Origin: JAFGIN01 sp050301235
GTDB taxonomy: Bacteria > Fibrobacterota > Chitinivibrionia > Chitinivibrionales > Chitinispirillaceae
Assembly: GCA_050301235.1 (NCBI GenBank)
Contig: JBNKZD010000144.1
Coordinates: 9,785 to 73,784 of the forward strand
Reading direction: 5' to 3'
Length of the DNA stretch: 64,000 bases
Under the pieces are notes generated by a model. The model did no database searches. It saw nothing but the letters and a program-made list of their open reading frames with translations, and was not told the DNA's origin. The stretch's first letter is position 1. Every line of letters begins with the position of its first letter. A program made the position numbers and the translations under genes. Below, in pieces: positions 9,756 to 18,784 of this stretch.

Positions 9756-9779
9756 GATGTCCCCTGAACGAGGGACATC
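9756..9779 (-). terminator. Hairpin downstream of glgA
   Basis: An 8-bp perfect stem, GATGTCCC / GGGACATC, lies just past the glgA stop codon. On the minus strand it is followed by CTTTAACTCTTTT, so it can act as a terminator. Confidence 0.5.
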
Positions 9780-9794
9780 ATGATTTTGCAGAAA

Positions 9795-11267
9795 TTACTT
9801 ACTCCGTATATATTCATACACCCCTAAATAGTGCCCACCGGGATCTTTCCATGAGTAGTCATATCGCATACAGTGTTTTATGAGGCTTCGAAAATCATCC
9901 GGGTAGGAGTACCATAGACCGATTGCACGTGAGAGGGCCGATTCCATTGCCGGAGGATCATTCTGGTAAAAAACGAATCCATTTCTTTTGTCAAATGGCA
10001 TATCGGCATAGTCTTTATCAAATATTGTATCGACCAGTCCACCTACTGCTCTCACGATGGGAATGGTTCCATATTTCAGACCTATCATTTGTGTAAGTCC
10101 GCAGGGCTCATAATTGCTTGGGACAATGATTAAATCAGCCCCAGCATAAATCAGATGAGAAAGTTCTTCATTAAACCCCAGTTCGATATGACAATCAGGA
10201 CTATCGTTAAGTTCTGCTTTGAGGTGAGCAAACTGCTGACTAATGCTATGCTCCGGACTTTGACCCAGTAAAACGAACTGAGCACCATGGTTCAAGGCGT
10301 AAAAGATTGCATGGCGGATCAGATGCACTCCTTTTTGCGCATCCAGTCTTCCTACATAAGCAACAATGGGCTTGTACTGCTTGCTAAGCCAGAACCGGTC
10401 GCGCAATGCTTCCTTATTGCCGTACTTTGCATCTATGTTGTTGATTGAGTATTTAACAGGTATGAAACGGTCAATTTCAGGATTCCAGACATCATAATCA
10501 ACACCGTTGAGTATACCCCCATATTTTCCCTGGTGCACTTCAAGAGTGTGTTGCAAGCCAAAACCCTGATCTGTATGGCGCGCTTCCCATGCATGATGTG
10601 GGGACACTGTGGTAACAAAATTGGAGTAGACAATCCCACCCTTCATGAAGTTGACACCGTACGGGTTGAAATTGTCCCGGAGCTGCTCATAGGTAAAGTA
10701 GTAATCTGGTCTGTTAAGGCCTGTTGCAGAAAGGATGTCCCTTCCTCCCAACCCCTGATGCTTAAAATTGTGAATGGTATAACAGACCCGCAGGTAATCC
10801 ATATTCTGATATTTGTAAATTTCATAGAGCATCACCGGAACAAGTCCGGTCTGCCAGTCATGACAATGAATAATATCAGGTCGTTTACCGGATTTAAACA
10901 TGAATTCCAGTGCTGCTTTACTGAAAAAAGCAAAACGCATGAAATCATCGTTTGCCCCGTAGAAAGTATTGCGATTGAAAAAATTATCATTTGAGTGGGG
11001 TTCAATAAAATAACACCTGCGTCCGTGAACTTCTCCGTAATGTACTGTGCAGTGTATGGCAGCATTATACCAGGGTACCCACAAGTCGTACATCATGACA
11101 CTCAGCCCCCAGATCTGATCGTAGCGAAGCATATCGTATTTAGGCAGAATAATCTCTACCGAATTGCCTCGAATTTCAAGCTCTCTGCTTAACCCATTGA
11201 CAACGTCTGCAAGTCCGCCGACCTTGGCCACCGGAGCCAGCTCTGTGGTTATCTGGATAATATACAT
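9795..11267 (-). CDS. glgA: Glycogen (starch) synthase, GT5 family
   Basis: The 490-residue protein starts MYIIQITTELAPVAKVGGLADV, containing the ADP-glucose-binding K-x-G-G-L motif at 15-19. The C-terminal half has YVGRLDAQKGVHLI and the catalytic SNYEPCGLTQ / GTIPIVRAVGGLVDT motifs. Length and both Rossmann domains are typical. It extends alpha-1,4-glucan chains from ADP-glucose (family knowledge). No glgB, glgC or glgP is adjacent. The start has an AAGGTGATT-type ribosome site upstream. Confidence 0.92.
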   Translation of the reverse strand: MYIIQITTELAPVAKVGGLADVVNGLSRELEIRGNSVEIILPKYDMLRYDQIWGLSVMMYDLWVPWYNAAIHCTVHYGEVHGRRCYFIEPHSNDNFFNRNTFYGANDDFMRFAFFSKAALEFMFKSGKRPDIIHCHDWQTGLVPVMLYEIYKYQNMDYLRVCYTIHNFKHQGLGGRDILSATGLNRPDYYFTYEQLRDNFNPYGVNFMKGGIVYSNFVTTVSPHHAWEARHTDQGFGLQHTLEVHQGKYGGILNGVDYDVWNPEIDRFIPVKYSINNIDAKYGNKEALRDRFWLSKQYKPIVAYVGRLDAQKGVHLIRHAIFYALNHGAQFVLLGQSPEHSISQQFAHLKAELNDSPDCHIELGFNEELSHLIYAGADLIIVPSNYEPCGLTQMIGLKYGTIPIVRAVGGLVDTIFDKDYADMPFDKRNGFVFYQNDPPAMESALSRAIGLWYSYPDDFRSLIKHCMRYDYSWKDPGGHYLGVYEYIRSK

Positions 11268-11514
11268 AAGGTGATTCCTTGGTTTTTTCCCGCAATTTTA
11301 AATGTAGTTGTTCAGTGCTAATATTCAGAAAACAGCAGAGGATTCCTCGCAAAAAGCTTACGGATTACATCTTAAGATACTAAAAGCAAAACCCGCTCCC
11401 GGTGGCACAAAAAAATACGACATTCAGGCATTTCCGGCTCACAATAATCATAACTTTGAGTCGAATAATTTTTACAATTTTCAAAGTTATTCAATAACAT
11501 TCAGGAATTAATCA

Positions 11515-12021
11515 ATGGAGTTCTGGGATATACTCGATAGTGAAGGGAAAAAAACCGGTAAAACTATTCAAAGGGGTACAAAGCTTCAACAAAACGAATA
11601 TCACCTTGTTGTTCACATCTGGATAGTTGATTTTCATGGCAATATACTTATCCAAAAGAGGGCAAAGGATCTCGATTGGATGCCCGGGGTCTGGGCGGTT
11701 ACCAGTGGCGCTGTGAAGAAAAACGAAACAAGTATTGATGCTGCGATTAGACAAACAGGTGAAGAACTCGGGCTTCATCTCAAGTCTTTCAATATTGTCA
11801 AATTGAGAAGTATTAAAATTAAAAATCAATTCACCGATATTTATCTTGTTCCAGGTTCCAGAGAAGATTTTCTGCCTGTAATTTTAGGTAAGCATGTAGC
11901 TGATGCATTCTGGACCAGCTGGCGTGGAATGACCGAGATGCAAAATAGAAATGAATTTGTGTATTATGAGTACCTTGATGAATTGAAGACTGCAATTTCA
12001 CTCACCTCCACGGATCATTAA
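11515..12021 (+). CDS. Nudix hydrolase (Idi/YfcD-like)
   Basis: The 168-residue protein begins with the FWDILDSEGKKTG strand typical of the isopentenyl-diphosphate isomerase-like Nudix subgroup. The Nudix box is GAVKKNETSIDAAIRQTGEE at about 62-81. It keeps G, E, R and the EE pair, but the Glu right after the Arg is Gln, a conservative deviation from REUXEE. The substrate is unknown. Its last 24 bases overlap the convergent BON gene. The 250-bp upstream gap shows no other gene. Confidence 0.8.
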   Translation: MEFWDILDSEGKKTGKTIQRGTKLQQNEYHLVVHIWIVDFHGNILIQKRAKDLDWMPGVWAVTSGAVKKNETSIDAAIRQTGEELGLHLKSFNIVKLRSIKIKNQFTDIYLVPGSREDFLPVILGKHVADAFWTSWRGMTEMQNRNEFVYYEYLDELKTAISLTSTDH

Positions 12022-12669
12022 TTTGTTATCGACATGTATCACTCCCTGAGTATATCGGGCAATGTCCTCGGCAACATCAAAAGCACTTCGGGTTGATACA
12101 GTTCCTGTCAGGCGAACACTTCCATTCCAGACCTCAACAGTGATCGAGTTAACATTTAGAGCTGCATTCCTGTTCAGCAATCCGGTGATATCCTGACCGA
12201 TTCTTTCATCTTTAATGTCAACGGTAGGAATTACAACCAGCTTATTGATAATTGCAACTATTCCGCCGGCATTCTGCACGAGCTGTTCCGCTCTGAATTT
12301 TTTCCACAATGAATCAACAGAACCTTCAAGAAAAACCCTGCCTTCCTGAACAAATGTTACAATGCGTTCCAGAAAAATATCCGGATCACAAACCAGAGCA
12401 CGCAGAACATTATCTCTGATTGCATCATCGGAAGGAATTTTGAATTCGGGTGGAAAATCTATTCTAAGTTGATTGTCGATTGCGGTAACTCCAAAAACCC
12501 CCCAGACATCCAATTCTGCGGCTTCCCGAGCCTGGTATGATTGAACACTTCCTGTCATCACCACCAGACCATCATCTATCTCGAATTTTATTTTATTTGC
12601 CTTCAATCGGGAATCTCTGATAAGATTTTCCTGAATATCATTTTTAATTTCTGAATTGCTTCTTGGCAT
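11998..12669 (-). CDS. Triple BON-domain protein
   Basis: I chose the start at 12669 because GGAGGGG sits right before it; an ATG 15 codons upstream has no such site. The 223 residues contain three repeats of the BON pattern (hydrophobic strand, VxLxGxV, then A-E-x-x-A-x-x-x-x-G-V): KFEIDDGLVVMTGSVQS, TFVQEGRVFLEGSVDS and VEVWNGSVRLTGTVST. BON domains are associated with envelopes and membranes, yet no signal peptide is visible, so a cytoplasmic or adaptor role is possible. Confidence 0.85.
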   Translation of the reverse strand: MPRSNSEIKNDIQENLIRDSRLKANKIKFEIDDGLVVMTGSVQSYQAREAAELDVWGVFGVTAIDNQLRIDFPPEFKIPSDDAIRDNVLRALVCDPDIFLERIVTFVQEGRVFLEGSVDSLWKKFRAEQLVQNAGGIVAIINKLVVIPTVDIKDERIGQDITGLLNRNAALNVNSITVEVWNGSVRLTGTVSTRSAFDVAEDIARYTQGVIHVDNKLMIRGGE

Positions 12670-12919
12670 ATCCCCTCCATCATATAACGATGAAATGCGC
12701 AAAGGAAATGCCACTATGGTGTTACATTTATGTCTCGTAATAGTTCAATATTAAGAATTATAGTCTCAATACTGCGCATACAAAATCAACCCATTTTGAA
12801 TGAATTCCAGTTTCAATCCAACGTTTTTCTGGAAATTAAGTATACAAAGCTATTGGCAATTCGCTAGTTGAATTGTATAATAAGAAAAACTTCTCAATAA
12901 TTAATAAACAGGATTTTCT

Positions 12920-14620
12920 ATGCTACACAACTTCAGTCTTGCAAAAAAGCTCTTAATCCCCCTGATAGTAGTAATTTCGGGATTTTCCTTTTATGGCTGG
13001 TATAGCTATCATGTCATTAATGAAATTAAAATAAACGGGATGACGTATAAAAAAATTGTTCTGGGAAAAGATCTTGTTGCTGATATTTTGCCACCACCAG
13101 AGTATGTTATAGAATCTTATTTGACAGCGATTGAATTAAAAGACAATATCAATAATGAAAAAAAGACACGTGAGCTGTCTGATTATCTGGTTAACAATCT
13201 CAAAAAGGCATATTTCGACAGGCATGAATTCTGGATAACTGATAAGTTGTACCTTCAGGCCGAAAAAGAACTGCAACATGAACTCTTTGAGAACAGTTTC
13301 AAACCTGTTGATCAATTTTACCAGATAATCGAGAAAAAATTTCTCCCTGCAATTACAGCCAAAAATGCTGATTTGGCAACTAAAATTTTAGATGACGAAT
13401 TAAAGCCTCTATATGATCAGCACAGAGCAAGTATCAATAGTGCTGTTACAATGGCAAATACAGCAAATGCTTCGATTGAGAGATCTGTCGTAAAAGATAT
13501 AAATGCTGGTTTCATCAAACTAATAGCAATATTTCTTTTTTCAGCAGCTGCAGGAATCATAACAATGTTAATGATAACCACTATGATTGTAAAAAATGTA
13601 AAATTGATAAAATCAAGAGTTCAGGATATTGCTGAAGGAGAAGGGGACCTTACCAGGCGGCTTCCTGTCGATAGTGAAGATGAAATTGGTGCAATAGCGG
13701 TTTACTTTAACACTTTTGTTAATAAACTGCAGGGAATTATAACTGGGTTTAAAAGCAATGCTATTAGTGTGGCAGCCTCTGCCACTGAACTTTCAGCTAT
13801 CAGTGCACAAACCAGTCAGAATGTACAAACGATGTCAGAAAAAACCACTACAGTAGCAGCGGCAGTGGAACAAATGAGTGGCACCACTGGCATGGTTGCT
13901 GAAGGGATGGAACAGGCAAGTTCAAGACTTTCCGATGTAGCTGCTGCAACTGAAGAGTTGAATGCAACTGTTTCCGACATTGCTAATAATGCCGAAAATG
14001 CACGTACTATTAGTTTGAATGCTACCAGGCAGGGAGTATCAGCGACTGAGACGGTCAAAAATCTGGGTATTGCTGCACAAGAAATCAGTGTTTTTGCCGA
14101 AACAATAACAAACATCTCAGCACAAACGAATCTTCTGGCACTCAATGCCACCATTGAAGCAGCACGTGCAGGAACAGCCGGTAAAGGGTTTGCAGTAGTA
14201 GCAAATGAAATTAAAACACTTGCAGAACAGACTGCAGAGGCAACAAATGAAATCAGGGAGAAAATTGCAGGTATCCAGGGTGCTACCAGAGGTGCAATTT
14301 CAGATATTGAGAACATTTCCAATGTTATAAAAGAAGTTGATTCCATAATTGTTACCATTGCAACTGCTATTGAAGAGCAGGCTACTGTTACCAAAGAAGT
14401 AGCCACTAATATTGCACAAGCCTCCTCTAGTGTGCATGAAGCTAATAATCAGGTAAGGCAAACAGCCGCCGTCTCGGTAAGTATAGCCAAGGAAATATCT
14501 GATGTAGATACTGCATCATCTGAAATCAGGGGCAGTGGAAAACAGGTAAATGAAAGTGCCGTTGAACTTTCACAGCTATCAGAACAACTGAAAATGAGTT
14601 TGTCACAATTTAAGATTTAA
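12920..14620 (+). CDS. Methyl-accepting chemotaxis protein
   Basis: The protein is 566 residues. TM1 spans about 10-28, a helical periplasmic sensor region 30-195, and TM2 about 198-224. HAMP covers 224-277 (AEGEGDLTRRLPVDSEDEIG), and a long signalling coiled coil follows with the conserved tip around ISAQTNLLALNATIEAARAG and GKGFAVVANEIKTLAEQT. This is the standard transmembrane chemoreceptor layout, signalling to CheA/CheW; no che genes are nearby. No C-terminal CheR-binding pentapeptide is visible. Confidence 0.92.
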   Translation: MLHNFSLAKKLLIPLIVVISGFSFYGWYSYHVINEIKINGMTYKKIVLGKDLVADILPPPEYVIESYLTAIELKDNINNEKKTRELSDYLVNNLKKAYFDRHEFWITDKLYLQAEKELQHELFENSFKPVDQFYQIIEKKFLPAITAKNADLATKILDDELKPLYDQHRASINSAVTMANTANASIERSVVKDINAGFIKLIAIFLFSAAAGIITMLMITTMIVKNVKLIKSRVQDIAEGEGDLTRRLPVDSEDEIGAIAVYFNTFVNKLQGIITGFKSNAISVAASATELSAISAQTSQNVQTMSEKTTTVAAAVEQMSGTTGMVAEGMEQASSRLSDVAAATEELNATVSDIANNAENARTISLNATRQGVSATETVKNLGIAAQEISVFAETITNISAQTNLLALNATIEAARAGTAGKGFAVVANEIKTLAEQTAEATNEIREKIAGIQGATRGAISDIENISNVIKEVDSIIVTIATAIEEQATVTKEVATNIAQASSSVHEANNQVRQTAAVSVSIAKEISDVDTASSEIRGSGKQVNESAVELSQLSEQLKMSLSQFKI

Positions 14621-14725
14621 ACTATAACCCCGCTATAATTCAGAAAAAGTATAATGCGTAAATTAAAATAAATTACAATACACTACATAGAATCAACAAA
14701 TTCTTCAAAAAGTGCCATTACAAAA

Positions 14726-14827
14726 ATGACAATAAGTAGCTACTCCGCGAAAACAGGACCTAATGGTTTGAAACTTATTGAGGTTAACTCAGTGGAAGAT
14801 GCGATAGCGTGGTTGAAAACAAACTGA
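14726..14827 (+). pseudogene. Possible short gene remnant (34 codons)
   Basis: The frame reads GPNGLKLIEVNSVEDAIAWLKTN and stops. It resembles the last strand-helix of a larger protein ('LKLIEV-x-S-V-E-D-A-I-x-W-L'). No body of such a gene is present upstream, so it may be a decayed C-terminus. The rest of 14621-15035 holds the hairpin CGGCTAT/ATAGCCG (about 14860-14890) and the merR promoter. Confidence 0.25.
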
Positions 14828-14963
14828 TACTATTTCACCACAAAACGACCTAACAACAGCGGCTATTCTTCATTATAACCGCGGATAGCCGTAACCCATT
14901 TATTTCTCAATATTGCCCCATTCATCTGCATTCTACTCCAGGTTTGTGAAAACTATTTTTTTC

Positions 14964-14995
14964 TTGACTCTCCACCCACTGGAGAGCTGTATCTT
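14964..14995 (+). promoter_or_regulatory. MerR-type promoter/operator
   Basis: A -35 box TTGACT (14964-14969) and a -10 box TATCTT (14990-14995) are 20 bp apart, longer than the optimal 17. The dyad CTCTCCA-CCCAC-TGGAGAG fills the spacer. This is the classical layout for MerR-family activators that untwist an over-long spacer. It sits 40 bp ahead of the MerR gene, so the regulator probably controls itself. Confidence 0.8.
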
Positions 14996-15035
14996 TATAT
15001 CGTGAGCTCACAATTTATCCAAATCTGGAGTTGAA

Positions 15036-15851
15036 ATGCTGAAAATCGGAGATTTTTCACGATTGGGACGGGTTACGATCAAAACACTTCGGTACTGGGA
15101 TGAGATCGGGTTGTTAAAACCTGATTTCGTTAACCAGGAGAACGGTTACCGGTATTATTCTCCCGAAAAGCTTGCTGTTATTCATCAGATTCAGCAGATG
15201 AAAGAACTTGGGTTATATCTTGAGGATATTGCTGAAGTTCTTAGAAAAGGGATGCAGAAAAACCGGTGGATCGATCTGCTCCGATCCAGACGTCAGTCTC
15301 TTATTGAAGAGCTTCAACTCTGTCAAACTACAATTACAAAAATCGACCAGATGATTTTGATGGCCGAAACGGAGGAAACAATGTCTACTATTGAAATTCG
15401 TGAGCTTCCAGAAGTGATCGTTGCTTCGATGAGAACCACTATCCCCTCATATAACGCACTCTTTTCAATTGTTCCACCAATGGGCGAAATCATGATTAAG
15501 CAGGGTGCTGTATGCCGCATACCAGAGTACTGTTTCAACATCTACCATGATGGTGAATACCGGGAAAAAGATATCGATGTTGAAATATGTCAATCGGTTG
15601 TCGAAGCCCGCAATGACAGTGACGGAGTGGTTTACAAAAAGATTCCTTCTGTAAAAACTGCTGCAGTTATCATGCATAAAGGTCCTTACGAAAAACTTGG
15701 CAAAAGTTATGCAGAAATATTTTCATGGATTGAAGAGAACGGGTATGTAATTGATGGGAACCCCCGTGAATCCTATATAGATGGGTGCTGGAATAGAGAA
15801 GACCCGGAGGATTGGCGGACGGAAATTCAGGTTCCGGTAAAGAAAGAATAG
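15036..15851 (+). CDS. MerR-family transcriptional regulator with GyrI-like effector domain
   Basis: The 271-residue protein starts MLKIGDFSRLGRVTIKTLRYWDEIGLLKP, the MerR winged helix. A dimerisation coiled coil (about 80-115) and a GyrI/BmrR-like effector-binding domain follow (VVEARNDSDGVVYKKIPSVKTAAVIMHKGPYEKL), including the KGPYE motif. BmrR-type regulators bind cationic lipophilic drugs (family knowledge). No efflux gene is adjacent; the next gene is convergent, so the partner target is elsewhere or the gene is autoregulated. A dyad operator and a strong terminator flank it. Confidence 0.88.
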   Translation: MLKIGDFSRLGRVTIKTLRYWDEIGLLKPDFVNQENGYRYYSPEKLAVIHQIQQMKELGLYLEDIAEVLRKGMQKNRWIDLLRSRRQSLIEELQLCQTTITKIDQMILMAETEETMSTIEIRELPEVIVASMRTTIPSYNALFSIVPPMGEIMIKQGAVCRIPEYCFNIYHDGEYREKDIDVEICQSVVEARNDSDGVVYKKIPSVKTAAVIMHKGPYEKLGKSYAEIFSWIEENGYVIDGNPRESYIDGCWNREDPEDWRTEIQVPVKKE

Positions 15852-15871
15852 TTTTTTCAGATTGATCCTGG

Positions 15872-15906
15872 GGGTAAAGAAGTTTCCTGCTGCTTCTTTA
15901 CCCTTT
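15872..15906 (+). terminator. Rho-independent terminator of the merR-type gene
   Basis: The 11-bp perfect stem GGGTAAAGAAG / CTTCTTTACCC is followed by TTTAATA, 20 bp after the stop codon. Confidence 0.75.
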
Positions 15907-15917
15907 AATAAACATCC

Positions 15918-16421
15918 TCAACCCCGATACGAAACCGTTCCGTTTGACACATGTAATTTTACAGAAGTAATCATCCTGTTGATCTGGCCAGTCATCATAA
16001 ATTGATCCGCATAGTCCAGCGTTATATCCCAGAGACTTCCCGGCTGATCGATTCTATAGATCAGTTCAAAAGTTTCTTCTCTGGCTGGCGATTTTGGATT
16101 TGTTGCAGCAAGTGGCACTACCGGAAGACCTACACTTCTTGGTTTTAAAAACATACCGCTGTCATTAAGACGATATACCCAGTTACGGATATTGAATTCC
16201 CGGTACTCGTTCATCCGGTTTTTAACAACTCCATTAACTTTTAGAAAGCGTGACTCCATGTCAAAAACCGCACCAGTCAGTTTTACACTCACTTTGAATG
16301 TCACATTACGCACATCCATGTAGGTAATTTCTATCCAATCCCCTTGCTTAACAGGTTTGGAACAGCTGAAAATGATGGCAAGTGAAAAAGATGCAAGCAT
16401 AACTGCAATTCGATGGAACAT
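15918..16421 (-). CDS. Putative lipoprotein of unknown function
   Basis: The 167-residue protein has a signal segment (MFHRIAVMLASFSLAIIFSCSK) with Cys 20 as the likely lipid-modified residue. The mature part is beta-rich with no motif I recognise; its size and strand pattern suggest a single immunoglobulin-like or FxLYD-type domain. It is convergent with the MerR gene. Upstream (16422-16647) I see no gene. Confidence 0.6.
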   Translation of the reverse strand: MFHRIAVMLASFSLAIIFSCSKPVKQGDWIEITYMDVRNVTFKVSVKLTGAVFDMESRFLKVNGVVKNRMNEYREFNIRNWVYRLNDSGMFLKPRSVGLPVVPLAATNPKSPAREETFELIYRIDQPGSLWDITLDYADQFMMTGQINRMITSVKLHVSNGTVSYRG

Positions 16422-16647
16422 CCCAGCACTCCTTGTTCAAAGGATCAACTTTATAATATACCCCAAAAATGTTTGGTTTGAGGTCAAAAGATATTCTAAT
16501 GAATGCAGAAAGAAATGATGGTTGTAAAATAGCTGTTTTTATTCAAAAAGTCAAAAATTTTACAGATCAATGCGATGAAGACTGTGATTCGATAAAAAAA
16601 ATTATTGTATCAGTCTGCAAAATTATCAACCTTGCAAAATTGCAGTT

Positions 16648-17748
16648 TCACTCCCGCAATCTGGCTCGCGCCTGAGAAAGCGCCTGATGAACCTTCTCGA
16701 GAGCTTTCTTAGCCTGTGCAAGCTCATCTCGTTCTTTTGTCAACTTCTCTGTATTGCGCATAAGGTTGTCGCGCTCTCTTGTGATTTCTGCAAGCAGGGT
16801 ATGTAACCTGTTGTTTTCTGCCACACTATCATCAAGTTCATTATTAAGTCGTTCTTCTTCAGCTTTGCTCTCATCAAGAGCCAGCTGAAGTTCATCACAG
16901 CGATTTCGCAGTTCGTCAAACTCCAGCTGACGCCCCTGATCTTTCCCGGTCAGCATCTGCACCATCCGGACTGCCTGATCCCGCTCCTGTTCAAGAGCAC
17001 CCATCTCAAAAAGCATCTCTTCAAGAACTTTTCGCTTCTCTGCAAGCTGTGCTTCAGCCTGCGCAAGCCTCCCCGATGATGTGCGGCCATCGTTTACCAT
17101 GCGTGCCAGCTCATCTTTTGCTTCTGCCAGTTCAGCACGCAGAGATTTTTCCAGTTCACGTGATTGAGAAAGTTGCGCCTCGAGATCACTTACCAGACCC
17201 AGAACACTTTCAGCCGCCAGAGACGGGTCTTCAGGGACTGGCTCGATAATCACTTCTGGACGTACAGCTTCAGCGACTTTACGCTTAACATTTTCCAATC
17301 GTTTGCGTCGTGTTTCACTATCGTCAACAGGAAGTTCAGATACTTTCGGTGAGCTTGCGCTGGTCTGATTTGATTCAACATCCTCTATGACAGGCTTGTT
17401 TTCAGTAATTGAGTCCTTTAAAGTTTCTGTTGATTTATCTTGCGTTTCAACTGTGCTGCTCCTGACAACCTCTGTTATTGTCAAAATTGTATTATTCGTC
17501 GAAACGGAAGAATGATCTGCATCAGAAATAAGCTCTGAAGTATCTGCAGGCTCGGGGTCTGATATATCATCAGCTGCAGCGATTACCATTTCAGCGGTTG
17601 GTTGCTCAATAGCGAACTTATTACTCTCTTCCTGCTTGACTTCCAATTTTTCTTCCTGCTCTGTCTGAACAGCTTCTGAAACGACAGCCATTGCCGGACG
17701 CAGCCGTGGTTTGAGCTTGGGAACATTGGCATCAAAAGCTTTTCTCAT
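16648..17748 (-). CDS. Coiled-coil protein, ParA partner
   Basis: The 366 residues fall into an N-terminal basic patch (about 1-20, AFDANVPKLKPRLRPAM), a long acidic low-complexity linker rich in Glu/Ser/Thr/Val (20-160), and an almost continuous coiled coil from about 165 to the end. Its start overlaps the parA stop as ATGA, so the two are translationally coupled. In ParA/MinD-type positioning systems a basic N-terminus of the partner often stimulates the ATPase. That role is an inference here. I do not recognise a named family. Confidence 0.65.
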   Translation of the reverse strand: MRKAFDANVPKLKPRLRPAMAVVSEAVQTEQEEKLEVKQEESNKFAIEQPTAEMVIAAADDISDPEPADTSELISDADHSSVSTNNTILTITEVVRSSTVETQDKSTETLKDSITENKPVIEDVESNQTSASSPKVSELPVDDSETRRKRLENVKRKVAEAVRPEVIIEPVPEDPSLAAESVLGLVSDLEAQLSQSRELEKSLRAELAEAKDELARMVNDGRTSSGRLAQAEAQLAEKRKVLEEMLFEMGALEQERDQAVRMVQMLTGKDQGRQLEFDELRNRCDELQLALDESKAEEERLNNELDDSVAENNRLHTLLAEITRERDNLMRNTEKLTKERDELAQAKKALEKVHQALSQARARLRE

Positions 17749-18704
17749 GCGACACCCCCCGACACACTGACTGGTTCGGCAAATCCGGCTCTAATCCGCT
17801 CCATCACTTCAAGTTGCATCGCTTCAAGGTCACTGGCACCCTTTGATGCTGGATCAAAAGTAAAAATCGGACATCCCTCACTAGAGGATTGTGCAAATTT
17901 GGTACACTGACGTACGACCGTATTCAACAGGTAATCGGAATAATGTGTCTTGAGCGCATCAAGTGCTTCACGTGCAATTTTGAATGTCTGATTGTATGAA
18001 TTGACAACAATAAAAATATTCTCCAGTTGATGCGACAGGTCTTCCTCCAGCCCCTGAACGCATTCGAAAAGAAGCTTAAGACCATCATACGATAAAAAGT
18101 CCGCAAGAACTGGTACGATTAGATCCGCAGCAGCCATCAATGCATTAAGATTAAGCAGGCCGAATGAAGGTGGTGCATCCATGACAATAAAATCATATTT
18201 CCCACTCACCTGATCTAAAGCATTTCGCAACCGGAACTCCCGGCCCGAAAGAGGCATAAGTGCCAGATCAATAGTGCTCATCGACAGATTCGACGGTATC
18301 AGTGACAACCCGGGCATGCCTGTCTCGATGATAACTTCGGATATGGGAACTTTACGAATCAAAACTTCATGGAGTGTGCGGGGATAATCGGATCCCTCCA
18401 GACCAAGACACTTCGTTGCATGACCCTGACTGTCAAGATCGATGACAAGAACCCGGTATCCGCGTTCGGCTAGACGAAACGCATAAGAGCTCGAAATACT
18501 TGTTTTCCCGGTTCCACCTTTGAAATTAAGGAAAAGCTGTGTACGCGGCGGGAATGGTTCAGGTACAAATTTCTGTTTTTCACGTAGTATGATAAGATCG
18601 TGTATGGTATACGATTCTTTTTTACCAAGGATCTTCTCGATCTGTTTCATCGTAGTACGTGCAACAGTTGATAGTCGCTTAGGGCTGTAACGGATATTCT
18701 CCAT
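17745..18704 (-). CDS. parA: ParA-family ATPase with N-terminal MerR-like helix-turn-helix
   Basis: Residues 1-45 (YSPKRLSTVARTTMKQIEK ... TIHDLIILREK) look like a MerR-type HTH, as found at the N-terminus of some ParA proteins. The deviant Walker A is FKGGTGKTS, followed by VLVIDLDSQGHAT and FIVMDAPPSFG, giving a complete ParA/Soj-type ATPase. ParA dimers bind DNA non-specifically and move cargo (family knowledge). There is no parB or parS and no replication gene here, only coiled-coil partners. An orphan cargo-positioning role is therefore more likely than chromosome partition. Confidence 0.88.
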   Translation of the reverse strand: MENIRYSPKRLSTVARTTMKQIEKILGKKESYTIHDLIILREKQKFVPEPFPPRTQLFLNFKGGTGKTSISSSYAFRLAERGYRVLVIDLDSQGHATKCLGLEGSDYPRTLHEVLIRKVPISEVIIETGMPGLSLIPSNLSMSTIDLALMPLSGREFRLRNALDQVSGKYDFIVMDAPPSFGLLNLNALMAAADLIVPVLADFLSYDGLKLLFECVQGLEEDLSHQLENIFIVVNSYNQTFKIAREALDALKTHYSDYLLNTVVRQCTKFAQSSSEGCPIFTFDPASKGASDLEAMQLEVMERIRAGFAEPVSVSGGVA

Positions 18705-18784
18705 GGTGTTTCCTTTTACTAACGCTATACCGCCATGGTGGCATTACTTGTATATATTGACAGTATATCATTCATGTTATACTT

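Noticed and set aside
13816..14406. 196-codon minus-strand open frame
   Set aside because: It lies antisense within the MCP signalling domain and has a hydrophobic low-complexity composition caused by the codon bias of the real gene.
16469..16675. 68-codon plus-strand frame
   Set aside because: No ribosome site, overlaps the end of the convergent coiled-coil gene, and no recognisable fold.
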